Source: DATDMG01 sp036518955
GTDB lineage: Bacteria; Actinomycetota; Actinomycetes; Actinomycetales; Kineosporiaceae
NCBI GenBank assembly: GCA_036518955.1
Contig: DATDMG010000357.1
Span: 1-15,285, forward strand
Reading direction: 5' to 3'
DNA: 15,285 bases
Below, in pieces: positions 1 through 8,199 of this stretch (position 1 is its first letter; every line of letters begins with the position of its first letter). The notes beneath the pieces are model-generated. The model saw nothing but the letters and a program-made list of their open reading frames with translations, was not told the origin of the DNA and ran no database searches. Position numbers and translations under genes: made by a program.

Positions 1-680
1 AACCACGCCTTCTGCACCAGCTCGAACGAGGCCCTGCCACTGACCTGCAGGATCCTGCCGGACAGTGGCAGGGCCTGCTGGTGCAGGGCCCAACCGACGA
101 CCTTGTCGACGGCGTTGTGCCGGCCGACGTCCTCGCGGGCGCAGAGCAGTTCCCCGGACGCCGAGAACAGCCCGGCGGCGTGCAGCCCGCCGGTCCGGGC
201 GAACACCCGCTGGGCCGTCCGCAGCCGGTCGGGCAGTCCGGCGAGCACGTCGCCGTCGACGGTGACCGGGTCGGCCGCCAGGTCGGTGGGGCACCGGGCC
301 GCGACCTCGTCCATGGACTCGGTCCCGCAGACTCCACAGGCACTGGTCACCATCCGGTGCCGGGCCCGGACCGGCGGAACCACCGTCGGGCCGAGCACCA
401 CCTCGACGACGTTGTGCGTGGGGTTGCCGTCGGCGTCCAGGGCGGCGTCGGGGCAGTGCCGGGCGCTGACGACGTCCGCGGGGGAGCGCACCGTTCCCTC
501 GCCGACCAGGAACCCGAGCGCGAGCTCGACGTCGTGGCCGGGCGTGCGCATGGTGACGGTGAACGGGTCGCCACCGACCCGGATCTCCAGCGGCTCCTCG
601 ACGGCCAGGGTGTCCGGCCGCCGCGTCCGTAGTGTGCCGGACCGCCGGACGACGGGACGGCGCGTGGTCATCGACGTCAT
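1..680 (-). CDS. fdhD: FdhD, formate dehydrogenase sulfurtransferase (3' end missing)
   Basis: FdhD carries sulfur from a cysteine desulfurase to the bis-MGD cofactor, which formate dehydrogenases need to be active; it acts in the cytoplasm. The translation starts MTSMTTRRPVVRR. It contains the family's cysteine motif SACGVCG (residues about 114-120), where the CGVC cysteines are the known sulfur-transfer residues, and the signature REDVGRHNAVDKVVG near residue 185. It is cut off by the window edge after SGRASFELVQKAW, leaving about 226 of the usual 260-290 residues. The ATG at 680 was chosen because AGGAGG lies at 689-694 with 8 bases of spacing; an in-frame ATG at 671 is an alternative. It is divergent from the fds operon that it should serve. 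In Cupriavidus-type operons the FdhD homologue (FdsC) lies inside the operon, so its outside position here is a variant. Identification is firm. Confidence 0.96.
   Translation of the reverse strand, partial: MTSMTTRRPVVRRSGTLRTRRPDTLAVEEPLEIRVGGDPFTVTMRTPGHDVELALGFLVGEGTVRSPADVVSARHCPDAALDADGNPTHNVVEVVLGPTVVPPVRARHRMVTSACGVCGTESMDEVAARCPTDLAADPVTVDGDVLAGLPDRLRTAQRVFARTGGLHAAGLFSASGELLCAREDVGRHNAVDKVVGWALHQQALPLSGRILQVSGRASFELVQKAW
12..86. repeat. Nested long inverted repeat inside fdhD
   Basis: A perfect 14-bp inverted repeat pairs 29-42 with 63-76 around a 20-base loop. Outside it a second perfect 9-bp pair joins 12-20 (CTGCACCAG) with 78-86 (CTGGTGCAG). The two stems are stacked, separated by 8 unpaired bases on one side and 1 on the other. 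The loop holds a 10-bp palindrome (48-57). All of it lies in the coding sequence for the conserved C-terminal part of FdhD. Function unknown; it may be a chance result of codon choice. Confidence 0.8.
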
Positions 681-797
681 CGTGGCCGCCTCCTGGGCTG
701 GTCGGGAGTCCGGGTCCGATGGGTCCAGGGTAGAGCGGGCGCGGTCCGGCGATGGCGGCGGACGGCGTCCGGGGCGGCCGGAGGTTGCCCGCGATGA

Positions 798-827
798 TTC
801 ACAAGCGTCCTCCGCCTTGCTAACAAT
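798..827 (+). promoter_or_regulatory. Possible promoter of the fds operon
   Basis: TTCACA (798-803) matches five of six bases of a sigma-70-type -35 box. After 17 bases it is followed by the AT-rich TAACAAT (821-827), a weak -10. This is the least GC-rich spot in the fdhD-fdsG divergent region. If used, transcription would begin near 834, which favours the fdsG start at 883 over the in-frame ATG at 826. Inference from spacing only. Confidence 0.35.
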
Positions 828-882
828 GGTGTCCGTCGAACCGTCGCCAGGACGGCCCCAGATCGGACGGGACGGACCGGAC

Positions 883-1356
883 ATGGAGCGCAGGGTGCGA
901 GAGGCGGTCGCACGGGTGCGGGCGGACGGCGGGCTCGGGCTGCTGCTGCCGGCCCTGCACGCCGTCCAGGAGGAGTTCGGGTACGTGCCGCAGGAGGCCG
1001 TGCCCGTCCTCGCGGACGAGTTCAACCTCTCCCGTGCCGACGTCCACGGCGTGATCAGTTTCTACCGTGACTTCCGCCGGGAACCGGGTGGGCGGACGCC
1101 GGTCCGCGTCTGCCGGGCGGAGGCGTGCCGCGCGGTGGGAGCGGAGGCACTGGTGACGGCGATCGAGGAGCGGTTCGGGGCGTCGCTCGGCTCGACGACG
1201 GCCGACGGGGCCGTCCAGCTCGAGCAGGTCTTCTGCCTCGGTAACTGCGCGCTCGGGCCGTCGGCGGCGGTGGCCGGGCGGGTGATCGGGCGGGCGACGG
1301 CCGAGCGGGTCGCCCAGGCGGTCCAGGTCGCCGTCACGCCGGGGGCCCCGGCGTGA
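883..1356 (+). CDS. fdsG: NAD-dependent formate dehydrogenase gamma subunit (NuoE-like, [2Fe-2S])
   Basis: This is a 157-residue thioredoxin-like ferredoxin subunit, homologous to NuoE of complex I. In soluble FdsGBA(D) formate dehydrogenases it sits next to the FMN subunit. An N-terminal helical part (to about residue 65, with the family-typical HAVQEEFGYVP and ISFYRDF) precedes the thioredoxin-like fold. The four expected [2Fe-2S] ligands are present as C77-x4-C82 and C118-x3-C122. The start is not certain. ATG 883 gives normal family length and lies downstream of the possible promoter; ATG 826 would add 19 residues (MVSVEPSPG...). Neither has a strong Shine-Dalgarno sequence. The reading frame is open much further upstream, but that part is antisense to fdhD and is not protein-like. 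The stop overlaps the start of fdsB by four bases. Confidence 0.93.
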   Translation: MERRVREAVARVRADGGLGLLLPALHAVQEEFGYVPQEAVPVLADEFNLSRADVHGVISFYRDFRREPGGRTPVRVCRAEACRAVGAEALVTAIEERFGASLGSTTADGAVQLEQVFCLGNCALGPSAAVAGRVIGRATAERVAQAVQVAVTPGAPA

Positions 1357-2966
1357 CGGCGACGGTGTACGTGCCCGCGGACACCGCGGCCCGCTCGGTC
1401 GGCGCGGACGACGTGGCCGCCCGGCTCGCGTCCGCCCTGGCGGACGTCGGTGCGAGCGCCGGCCGACCCGGTCCCGCCCTGGTGCGGACCGGCTCCCGTG
1501 GCGCCCTCTGGCTCGAACCGCTCGTGGAGGTGTCGGCCGCGGACGGCGTCCGGTTCGGGTTCGGGCCGGTCACGCCGGGTGACGTCCCCCGGCTGCTCGC
1601 CTCCGGGCTGGTGGAGGCCGCCCGGGCCGGTGACCCGGGGCGCGTCACGGACCGGCTGGCGCTGGGCCCGGTGGAGGAGCTGCCCTGGTTCCGCGGCCAG
1701 AACCGGGTGACCTTCGGGCGGGTGGGCGTCATCGACCCGCTGTCGCTGGCCGACTACGAGGCGCACGGTGGGTTTGCCGGCCTGCGTCGGGCACTGGCCA
1801 TGTCGCCGGCCGCGGTGGTCGAGGAGGTGGTGACCTCAGGGCTGCGCGGCAGGGGCGGTGCCGGCTTCCCGGCCGGGGTCAAGTGGCGCACGGTCGCCGG
1901 GGCGCGGGCGGACCTGAAGTTCGTGTGCTGCAACGCCGACGAGGGGGACAGCGGCACCTTCGCGGACCGGATGCTGCTGGAGGGCGATCCGTTCTCCACC
2001 ATCGAGGGAATGCTGATCGCGGCCTACGCGACCGGGGCCCGGGAGGGCTATCTGTACGTTCGCTCCGAGTACCCCGACGCGGTGGCGTGCGTGCGGCGCG
2101 CCGTCGTGGCCGCTCGCGACGCCGGCTGGCTCGGCGACCGGGTGCTCGGAACCGACCTGGCGTTCGACGTCCACGTCCGGGTCGGGGCCGGCGCCTATGT
2201 CTGCGGCGAGGAGACCTCGATGCTCTCCAGCCTGGAGGGTCGCCGTCCCGAGGTGCGCCCGAAGCCGCCGCTGCCGGCGTTGCAGGGCCTGTTCGGCCGC
2301 CCGACGCTGGTGAACAACCTGCTCACGCTGGCGACGGTCCCGGCGGTCCTGGCCGGCGGTGCCGCCGCCTACGCAGCCCTCGGGCGCGGCCGGAGCCGGG
2401 GCACGAGCGTCTTCCAGCTGGCCGGGAACGTGGCCCGCGGCGGCATCGTCGAGACCGCGTTCGGCCTCGCGCTGGGGGAGCTGGTGCACGGGTGGGGTGG
2501 CGGGACGGCGAGCGGCCGCCCGGTGGCCGCCGTCCAGGTGGGTGGTCCCCTGGGCGCCTACCTGCCGCCGGACCGGTTCGAGCTGCCGCTGGACTATGAG
2601 GCGTTCGCGGACGCCGGGGCGATGGTGGGCCACGGCGGAGTGGTGGTCTTCGACGACACGGTCGACCTGGGGGCGATGGCCCGGTTCGCGATGGAGTTCT
2701 GCGCGGAGGAGTCCTGCGGGCGCTGCACGCCCTGCCGGATCGGCGCGGTGCGCGGGGTCGAGGTCATCGACCGGATCCGGGCGGGCGTGGACGTCGCGGC
2801 CAACCGGGTGCTGCTCGACGACCTGTGCGAGTTGATGACGGACGGGAGCATGTGCGCGATGGGTGGTCTCACCCCGATGCCGGTCCGGAGCATCCTCACG
2901 CACTGGCCGGAGGCGCTGACGCCTGAGCGGGCCGGACTCGAGCGGGCCGGAGCGACCGAGAGGTGA
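1353..2966 (+). CDS. fdsB: NAD-dependent formate dehydrogenase beta subunit (NuoF-like, FMN, NADH site)
   Basis: This 537-residue diaphorase subunit takes electrons from the Fe-S chain and reduces NAD+ at FMN. Residues 1 to about 110 form an N-terminal extension that looks like a degenerate thioredoxin/ferredoxin-type domain and contains no cysteine. The NuoF core follows, with the glycine-rich FMN/NADH motif GRGGAGFP (166-173), CNADEGDSGTF (193-203), and GAGAYVCGEETSML (278-291). The [4Fe-4S] N3-type ligands are C455, C458, C461 (ESCGRCTPC) and C501 (SMCAMGG). The GTG start at 1353 overlaps the fdsG stop (GTGA), and a GGGGG stretch at 1341-1345 can serve as ribosome binding site. It ends in a second GTGA overlap with fdsA. 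Identification is firm. Complex I NuoF is excluded by the N-terminal fusion and the fds neighbours. Confidence 0.96.
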   Translation: MTATVYVPADTAARSVGADDVAARLASALADVGASAGRPGPALVRTGSRGALWLEPLVEVSAADGVRFGFGPVTPGDVPRLLASGLVEAARAGDPGRVTDRLALGPVEELPWFRGQNRVTFGRVGVIDPLSLADYEAHGGFAGLRRALAMSPAAVVEEVVTSGLRGRGGAGFPAGVKWRTVAGARADLKFVCCNADEGDSGTFADRMLLEGDPFSTIEGMLIAAYATGAREGYLYVRSEYPDAVACVRRAVVAARDAGWLGDRVLGTDLAFDVHVRVGAGAYVCGEETSMLSSLEGRRPEVRPKPPLPALQGLFGRPTLVNNLLTLATVPAVLAGGAAAYAALGRGRSRGTSVFQLAGNVARGGIVETAFGLALGELVHGWGGGTASGRPVAAVQVGGPLGAYLPPDRFELPLDYEAFADAGAMVGHGGVVVFDDTVDLGAMARFAMEFCAEESCGRCTPCRIGAVRGVEVIDRIRAGVDVAANRVLLDDLCELMTDGSMCAMGGLTPMPVRSILTHWPEALTPERAGLERAGATER

Positions 2967-5797
2967 CCACGATGGACAACGCGCCCGACGGCAGAGCTGG
3001 GTGTGCCGGAGTCACCGTCCGCCTCGACGGTGCCCCGGTGCGGGTACCGAGCGGTACCTCGGTGCTGCAGGCGGCGGCGGCCGCCGGGGTCGCCGTCCCG
3101 AGACTCTGCGCGACCGACAGCCTGCAGCCCTTCGGGTCGTGCCGGCTCTGCCTGGTGGAGATCGACGGTGTCAAGGGCACGCCCGCCTCCTGCACGACCC
3201 CGTGCAGCGACGGGATGGTGGTACGTACCCAGACCGAGCGGCTGGCGAAGCTCCGCCGGGGTGTGCTGGAGCTCTACATCTCCGATCACCCGCTGGACTG
3301 CCTCACGTGCGCGGCGAACGGCGACTGCGAGCTGCAGGACATGGCTGCGGTGACCGGGTTGCGCGACGTCCGGTACGGCTTCGCGGGGGAGAACCACGGC
3401 GACGCGCCGAAGGACACCTCGAACCCGTACTTCGACTTCGATCCCGGCAAGTGCATCGTGTGCTCGCGCTGCGTCCGGGCCTGTGACGAGATCCAGGGCA
3501 CGTTCGCGCTGACGATCGAAGGCCGGGGTTTCGGCTCCGCCGTGTCGCCGGGCGGCAGCACGTTCCTCGGCTCCGAGTGCGTCTCCTGCGGCGCCTGCGT
3601 CCAGGCGTGCCCGACGGCGACGCTCACCGAGCGGCGCGTCGTCCAGCTCGGGCTGCCGACCCGCGCGGTCCGGACGACGTGCGCCTACTGCGGGGTCGGC
3701 TGCTCCTTCACGGCGGAACTGCGTGGCACCGAGGTGGTCCGGATGGTGCCGGACGCCGACGGCGGCGCGAACGCGGGCCACTCCTGCGTCAAGGGACGGT
3801 TCGCCTGGGGCTACGCCACCCATGCCGACCGGGTGTTGGCGCCGATGGTCCGCGACTCGATCGACGACCCGTGGCGCACGGTGAGCTGGGACGAGGCGAT
3901 CGACCACACCGCGCGGCGCCTCCTCGCGATCCAGGCCGCGTACGGCACCGGCGCCATCGGGGCGATCACGTCGTCCCGGTGCACCAACGAGGAGGTGTAC
4001 GTCGTCCAGAAGATGGTCCGGGCGGCATTCGGCAACAACAACGTCGACACCTGCGCCCGGGTCTGCCACTCGCCGACCGGGTACGGGCTGAAGCAGACCT
4101 TCGGGACGTCGGCCGGCACCCAGGACTTCGCGTCGGTGGAGGCCTCGGACGTGGTCCTGCTCATCGGGGCCAACCCCACCGACGGGCACCCGGTGTTCGC
4201 CTCCCGGCTCAAACGCCGGCTGCGGCAGGGGGCCCGGCTGATCGTCGTCGACCCGCGCCGGATCGACCTGGTGCGCTCGCCGCACGTCGAGGCCGCCCAC
4301 CACCTGCAGCTGGCCCCGGGAACGAACGTCGCGATCGTGAACGCGCTCGCGCACGTCGTCGTCACCGAAGGGCTGCTGGACGCCGCGTTCGTCGCCGAGC
4401 GATGCGAGGGCACGCCGGAGTGGCTGGAGTTCATCCGCCGCGAGGAGAACTCGCCCGAGGCGGTCGAGCAGGTCACCCAGGTGCCGGCCGCCGACGTCCG
4501 AGCCGCGGCCCGGCTCTACGCGACCGCTCCCAACGCCGCGATCTACTACGGCCTCGGCGTCACCGAGCACAGCCAGGGTTCGACGATGGTCATGGGTATG
4601 GCGAACCTGGCGATGGCGACCGGCAACATCGGTCGGCCCGGTGTCGGAGTGAACCCGTTGCGCGGTCAGAACAACGTGCAGGGCTCCTGCGACATGGGCT
4701 CGTTCCCGCACGAGCTGCCGGGGTACCGGCACGTATCGGACGACGCGGTCCGGTCCGTCTTCGAGACCCTGTGGGGTCGCGAGCTGCTCGCCGAGCCGGG
4801 CCTGCGCATCCCGAACATGTTCGACGCCGCGATCGACGGCACCTTCCGGGCGCTGTACGTGCAGGGCGAGGACCTCGCGCAGTCCGACCCCAACACGGCC
4901 CACGTGTCCCGGGCGCTGCGGGCGATGGAGCTGGTGGTCGTCCAGGACCTGTTCCTGAACGAGACGTCGCGGTTCGCGCACGTCTTCCTCCCCGGGACGT
5001 CGTTCCTGGAGAAGGACGGCACGTTCACGAACGCTGAGCGCCGGATCAACCGGGTCCGCCCGGTGATGCCGCCGAGGGCCGGCAAACACGAGTGGGAGAT
5101 CGTCTGCGACGTGGCTCAGGCGATGGGCTACCCGATGACCTATGATCACCCGGCTCAGATCATGGACGAGATCGCGACCACCACGCCCACCTTCGCGGGC
5201 GTCTCCTTCGACCTGCTCGACAAGGTCGGGTCCGTGCAGTGGCCGTGCAACGCGGTGGCGCCGGAGGGGACGCCGATCATGCATGTCGGCGGGTTCGTCC
5301 GGGGCAAGGGACAGCTGATCCCGACGCCGTACGTGCCGACGAACGAGCGCTCGACCCGGCGGTTCCCGCTCATCCTGACCACCGGACGCATCCTGTCCCA
5401 GTACAACGTGGGGACCCAGACGCGACGGACGGCGAACGTGGTCTGGCACGGCGAGGACGTCCTGGAGATCCACCCGCACGACGCGGAGGTGCGGGGCGTC
5501 GTGGACGGCGACCTGGTGAGCCTGGCGTCCCGGGTCGGGGAGACGACCCTGCCGGCGCGGATCTCCGAGCGGATGCCGGTCGGCGTCGTGTTCACCACGT
5601 TCCACCATCCGGCGACCGGGGTGAACGTGGTCACCACGGAGTTCTCCGACTGGGCCACGAACTGCCCGGAGTACAAGGTGACCGCGGTCCAGGTCAGCCG
5701 CGTGCAGCGGGCCCCGGCCGGGCGGGACGCCGGCCCGGCGCCGTCCGCGGCCGGGTCCGGGCCGGCGCCGCGGCCCGTCGCGCAGGCAGGGGCGTGA
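2963..5797 (+). CDS. fdsA: NAD-dependent formate dehydrogenase alpha subunit (catalytic, bis-MGD)
   Basis: This 944-residue cytoplasmic catalytic subunit oxidises formate to CO2. Domains in order: [2Fe-2S] ferredoxin (C49, C60, C63, C77); His-Cys [4Fe-4S] (H109, C113, C116, C122); two-cluster ferredoxin (C164/167/170/174 and C206/209/212/216); molybdopterin oxidoreductase core starting with its own [4Fe-4S] (C240, C243, C247, C275); and a C-terminal cofactor-binding barrel (TTGRILSQYNVGTQTRRT near 806-823). The metal ligand is cysteine, C368, followed by H369 (RVCHSP), where E. coli FdhF has selenocysteine. R568 in RGQNNVQG matches the substrate-site arginine region. The tail after about 915 is Ala/Pro-rich and probably disordered. 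GTG 2963 repeats the GTGA overlap of the previous junction. ATG 2972, 8 bases after GAGAGG, is a good alternative start. Molybdenum or tungsten cannot be told apart here. Confidence 0.97.
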   Translation: MTTMDNAPDGRAGCAGVTVRLDGAPVRVPSGTSVLQAAAAAGVAVPRLCATDSLQPFGSCRLCLVEIDGVKGTPASCTTPCSDGMVVRTQTERLAKLRRGVLELYISDHPLDCLTCAANGDCELQDMAAVTGLRDVRYGFAGENHGDAPKDTSNPYFDFDPGKCIVCSRCVRACDEIQGTFALTIEGRGFGSAVSPGGSTFLGSECVSCGACVQACPTATLTERRVVQLGLPTRAVRTTCAYCGVGCSFTAELRGTEVVRMVPDADGGANAGHSCVKGRFAWGYATHADRVLAPMVRDSIDDPWRTVSWDEAIDHTARRLLAIQAAYGTGAIGAITSSRCTNEEVYVVQKMVRAAFGNNNVDTCARVCHSPTGYGLKQTFGTSAGTQDFASVEASDVVLLIGANPTDGHPVFASRLKRRLRQGARLIVVDPRRIDLVRSPHVEAAHHLQLAPGTNVAIVNALAHVVVTEGLLDAAFVAERCEGTPEWLEFIRREENSPEAVEQVTQVPAADVRAAARLYATAPNAAIYYGLGVTEHSQGSTMVMGMANLAMATGNIGRPGVGVNPLRGQNNVQGSCDMGSFPHELPGYRHVSDDAVRSVFETLWGRELLAEPGLRIPNMFDAAIDGTFRALYVQGEDLAQSDPNTAHVSRALRAMELVVVQDLFLNETSRFAHVFLPGTSFLEKDGTFTNAERRINRVRPVMPPRAGKHEWEIVCDVAQAMGYPMTYDHPAQIMDEIATTTPTFAGVSFDLLDKVGSVQWPCNAVAPEGTPIMHVGGFVRGKGQLIPTPYVPTNERSTRRFPLILTTGRILSQYNVGTQTRRTANVVWHGEDVLEIHPHDAEVRGVVDGDLVSLASRVGETTLPARISERMPVGVVFTTFHHPATGVNVVTTEFSDWATNCPEYKVTAVQVSRVQRAPAGRDAGPAPSAAGSGPAPRPVAQAGA

Positions 5798-6006
5798 CGG
5801 GTGTGGTGGTGACGACCCAGGTCCGGATGGCGAACGACATCGCGGCGCAGTTCGGGTACCTGCCGCCCCAGGCCGCGGCGCGCGCGGTCGCGAACCACCT
5901 GCGCTCGTTCTGGGAGCCACGCCTGCGGGCCGAGCTCGTCCGGCACGTCGCTGCCGGCGGCGCCGGCCTCGACCCGATCGTCATCGAGGCCGCCGCCCTG
6001 CTCTGA
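5794..6006 (+). CDS. fdsD: NAD-dependent formate dehydrogenase delta subunit
   Basis: This 70-residue protein corresponds to the small FdsD subunit found at the end of fds operons, which is associated with the assembled soluble enzyme. Recognisable family features are RMANDIAAQFGY (11-22), the helix NHLRSFWEPRLRAEL (34-48) and the C-terminal GGAGLDPIVIEAA (55-67). The start is GTG 5794, the third GTGA overlap in the operon, with AGGGG immediately upstream. The same frame is open far upstream inside fdsA, but that part is a shadow. The gene lies just before a strong hairpin that probably ends the operon. Confidence 0.9.
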   Translation: MTGVVVTTQVRMANDIAAQFGYLPPQAAARAVANHLRSFWEPRLRAELVRHVAAGGAGLDPIVIEAAALL

Positions 6007-6048
6007 CTCCCGATCCGCCGGCCGCGCCGCGATGGCCTCCGCCGGTGG

Positions 6049-6082
6049 GGCAGCCCGCCCCAGGGGGGAGGGGCGGGCTGCC
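6049..6082. terminator. Hairpin terminator between convergent fdsD and glycosidase genes
   Basis: A perfect 13-bp stem pairs GGCAGCCCGCCCC (6049-6061) with 6070-6082 around the 8-base loop AGGGGGGA. It sits between two convergent stops (6006 and 6109). There is no T-tract, as is common for actinomycete terminators, so it could act in both directions. Confidence 0.8.
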
Positions 6083-6108
6083 GATGGAGGGCCGGTCCGG
6101 GCCGGAGA

Positions 6109-8199
6109 TCAGGCGCGACCCCAGGGCAGGTTGCGGTACGTGGCCGCGGTCTCGGGTTGCAGCGTGGTCGGCTGCAGCTCGTACTGCTTCCACAGGTTGA
6201 ACAGGCAGTCGTAGAGGAACTGGCCGGGCTTGGGGTGGTTCACGTCCCCCGCGTGCGACTTGGCCCAGGAGTAGAAGGCCTTGACGAACGCCGGGGACTC
6301 ACCGCCGCCGTCCGAGTCGCCCGGGTCGCCGTTGTTGCTGTACTCGTTGACCGCGAACGGCAGGCCCATGCTCTGGGCGAACTCGCGGTGCTTCTCGATG
6401 CCGAGCGGGGAGCCGTTGCCCGCGGTGGCGTTGAACTTGTCCTCGCAGCTCGCCTCGGTCGTGCAGTGCGGCCAGGAATTGTACGAGTCCGCCCCGTAGA
6501 CGTCGACGGTCGGTCGGCCCTCGGCGTCCGGGCCGGGCACCAGCCTGCGGACGTCCGCCATCCCGCCCGAGCTGCCGTCGTTGACGCTCAGCACGAGTTT
6601 GACCCCCGGGAACACCTGGTACCGGACGTTCGACAGCTGGACGAACGCCTTGCGGAAGTCGGTCTCCTGGCCGGCCTCGACCCGCCAGGCGCTGCTGGAC
6701 AGGTTCATCTCGTGCGCGAACCGGAGGTAGAGCCGGCCCGGATCGCGGGTGCCCCAGCACCGCTTCGCGGTGGTGAGCATCCGGGTCCACCGATCGTTGT
6801 AGGCACCGTTCGCGGCGGCTGACCAGGAGTCGCCCTGGTTGAGGAAGATGCCGCCCACGGCGAGGTCCAGCGGGCGGTCCCACTTGCCCTCGCTGTACTG
6901 ACCACCGCAGATCGAGTAGAGCTCCTGCTGCACCGACGGGTTCGCGTCGTCCCACGTTCCGGCGATCCCGGCGGGGGTGCCCCGCCAGTGGTCGAATCCG
7001 CCGTCGGCCAGGTTGTCCCCGCTGGCGCCGGAGAACCATCCCCGCCGGACGTTCGCCGGGAGCTCCGGCTTGGCCGACGCCGACGTGGACGGCGACGGGC
7101 CCGGCGAGGTGGACGGCGACGTGGCCGGCGAGGTGGACGGCGACGGGCCCGGCGAGGTGCTGGTGGGCGACGCGAGCGTCGACGTCGGGGACTGCTCGTC
7201 GGACGGCGTGGTCGTCAGGAGCGGCGGCGCCGGCACCGGGGTGCGGAGCGACGACGCCTCCAGGTTCGTCATCTTCACCGTGGGTGAGGTCTGCCAGACC
7301 GTCGCCACCACCGCATGCCCGGAGTAGTCGCGTGGCAGGCCGTGGGAGGCGACCAGGTGCCCGTCCCACAGGATGCGGACGGTGCGGCCCGTCACCTCGG
7401 CCCGGAACAGGCCGTCGGTGGCGTGCGGGAAGGCGCCGGTGATGACCTTCTCGCCGGTTGGCTCGATCCGCCACCCGGTGCCGGAGACGGCGATCCGCAC
7501 CCGGTCGTGGCGGTTCGCGTACCGCAGCAGGAACCCCGCGCTGTGCCGGCCGTCGACGAGGCCGCTCAGCTGGGCCTGCGCGTACTGGTCGGCGCTGTCC
7601 GTCTTGCCCAGGGACCGGTCGTTGTACCAGGCCCAGGCGCCGGTGGGGGCGTACGACAGGCGCGTCATCGGGGATTCGGCCTGGCTGCGGGTGGCCACCA
7701 CGACCGCGGCGGTGGACGTCATCCCCGCCACCAGCGCGATCCCCAGGGTCTTGCGCAGGAGGCTCAGCCGCGCACGGCCCGGCGTCCCGGCACCGCGTCG
7801 GGACGTGGCCGCGCTGCGCGCGCGGGTCAGGCTCCGGGAGGAGCCGGTGGCGGCGCGAGCCGCTCGGCGGGTCCGCGGTGCCGCGGAGGGTGGGGAGAGG
7901 GCCGCGGAGGGTGGGGAGAGGGGAGACCCCGAGGCCGGAACCGGGGCCCGCGAGTGGGCCGGCCGGTCGCCACGGATCTCGGGGGGCGGCTTTGCGGAAT
8001 CCTGCGCATCCAGGTCGGCGATCTCGTAATGTGACGCCTGCCTCGATGCGGCGGCGCCCCCGTAAGGGGAAGGGCGTCCCCGGCTGGGGGGCGGCGCGGT
8101 GCGGTGGTTCACGGTGCGGGTGGAGTGTTCCGCGTCACGACGTGCTCGACGGCCACCCGGAGCCACGTCCGGGGGATGTTCACCGTCTCCTAGGGCCAT
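6109..8199 (-). CDS. Membrane-anchored GH26-like glycosidase with N-terminal beta-rich domain (paralogue 1)
   Basis: This protein is about 696 residues from ATG 8199. Layout: a basic, Pro/Ala/Ser/Arg-rich tail predicted to be cytoplasmic (1-148); one hydrophobic segment LGIALVAGMTSTAAVVVAT (about 152-170); a beta-rich domain of about 135 residues resembling concanavalin-like sugar-binding modules (about 181-320); a Ser/Thr/Pro linker with repeats (about 322-382); and the catalytic region (about 387-696). LRFAHEMN carries the likely acid/base E497 and NEYSNNGD the likely nucleophile E619, as expected for clan GH-A enzymes such as GH26. The substrate is unknown; mannan-type or other beta-glycans are possible. 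The catalytic part has extra cysteines (C579, C585, C665) missing in its two paralogues. The start is uncertain: TTG 8229 extends the frame by 10 codons and GTG 8112 is also possible. Last of four minus-strand genes. Confidence 0.82.
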   Translation of the reverse strand: MALGDGEHPPDVAPGGRRARRDAEHSTRTVNHRTAPPPSRGRPSPYGGAAASRQASHYEIADLDAQDSAKPPPEIRGDRPAHSRAPVPASGSPLSPPSAALSPPSAAPRTRRAARAATGSSRSLTRARSAATSRRGAGTPGRARLSLLRKTLGIALVAGMTSTAAVVVATRSQAESPMTRLSYAPTGAWAWYNDRSLGKTDSADQYAQAQLSGLVDGRHSAGFLLRYANRHDRVRIAVSGTGWRIEPTGEKVITGAFPHATDGLFRAEVTGRTVRILWDGHLVASHGLPRDYSGHAVVATVWQTSPTVKMTNLEASSLRTPVPAPPLLTTTPSDEQSPTSTLASPTSTSPGPSPSTSPATSPSTSPGPSPSTSASAKPELPANVRRGWFSGASGDNLADGGFDHWRGTPAGIAGTWDDANPSVQQELYSICGGQYSEGKWDRPLDLAVGGIFLNQGDSWSAAANGAYNDRWTRMLTTAKRCWGTRDPGRLYLRFAHEMNLSSSAWRVEAGQETDFRKAFVQLSNVRYQVFPGVKLVLSVNDGSSGGMADVRRLVPGPDAEGRPTVDVYGADSYNSWPHCTTEASCEDKFNATAGNGSPLGIEKHREFAQSMGLPFAVNEYSNNGDPGDSDGGGESPAFVKAFYSWAKSHAGDVNHPKPGQFLYDCLFNLWKQYELQPTTLQPETAATYRNLPWGRA
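7088..7159. repeat. Three 24-bp tandem repeats coding the Ser/Thr/Pro linker
   Basis: Units at 7088-7111, 7112-7135 and 7136-7159 are in tandem. The first and third are identical and the middle one differs at two bases (GTGGCC in place of GGGCCC). On the minus strand they encode eight-residue PGPSPSTS-type units of the linker between the beta-rich and catalytic domains of paralogue 1. Such repeats can change length by slippage. Confidence 0.9.
7880..7921. repeat. Exact 21-bp tandem duplication in the cytoplasmic tail of paralogue 1
   Basis: The 21-bp unit at 7880-7900 is repeated exactly at 7901-7921. On the minus strand it encodes a duplicated seven-residue LSPPSAA unit in the tail before the membrane segment. 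The duplication is in frame and looks recent. Confidence 0.9.

Noticed and set aside
103..882. 260-residue upstream extension of fdsG in the same open frame
   Set aside because: It overlaps fdhD in antisense and has low-complexity Ser/Arg/Thr composition; FdsG is complete from residue 883 onward.
2594..5920. 1108-residue open frame on the minus strand
   Set aside because: It is antisense to fdsB/fdsA/fdsD, Arg/Pro/Gly/His-rich and without any domain; long antisense frames are normal at this GC content.
7088..7159. Regular repeats considered as a CRISPR-like array
   Set aside because: The units are directly adjacent with no spacers and stay in frame, coding a Ser/Thr/Pro linker.
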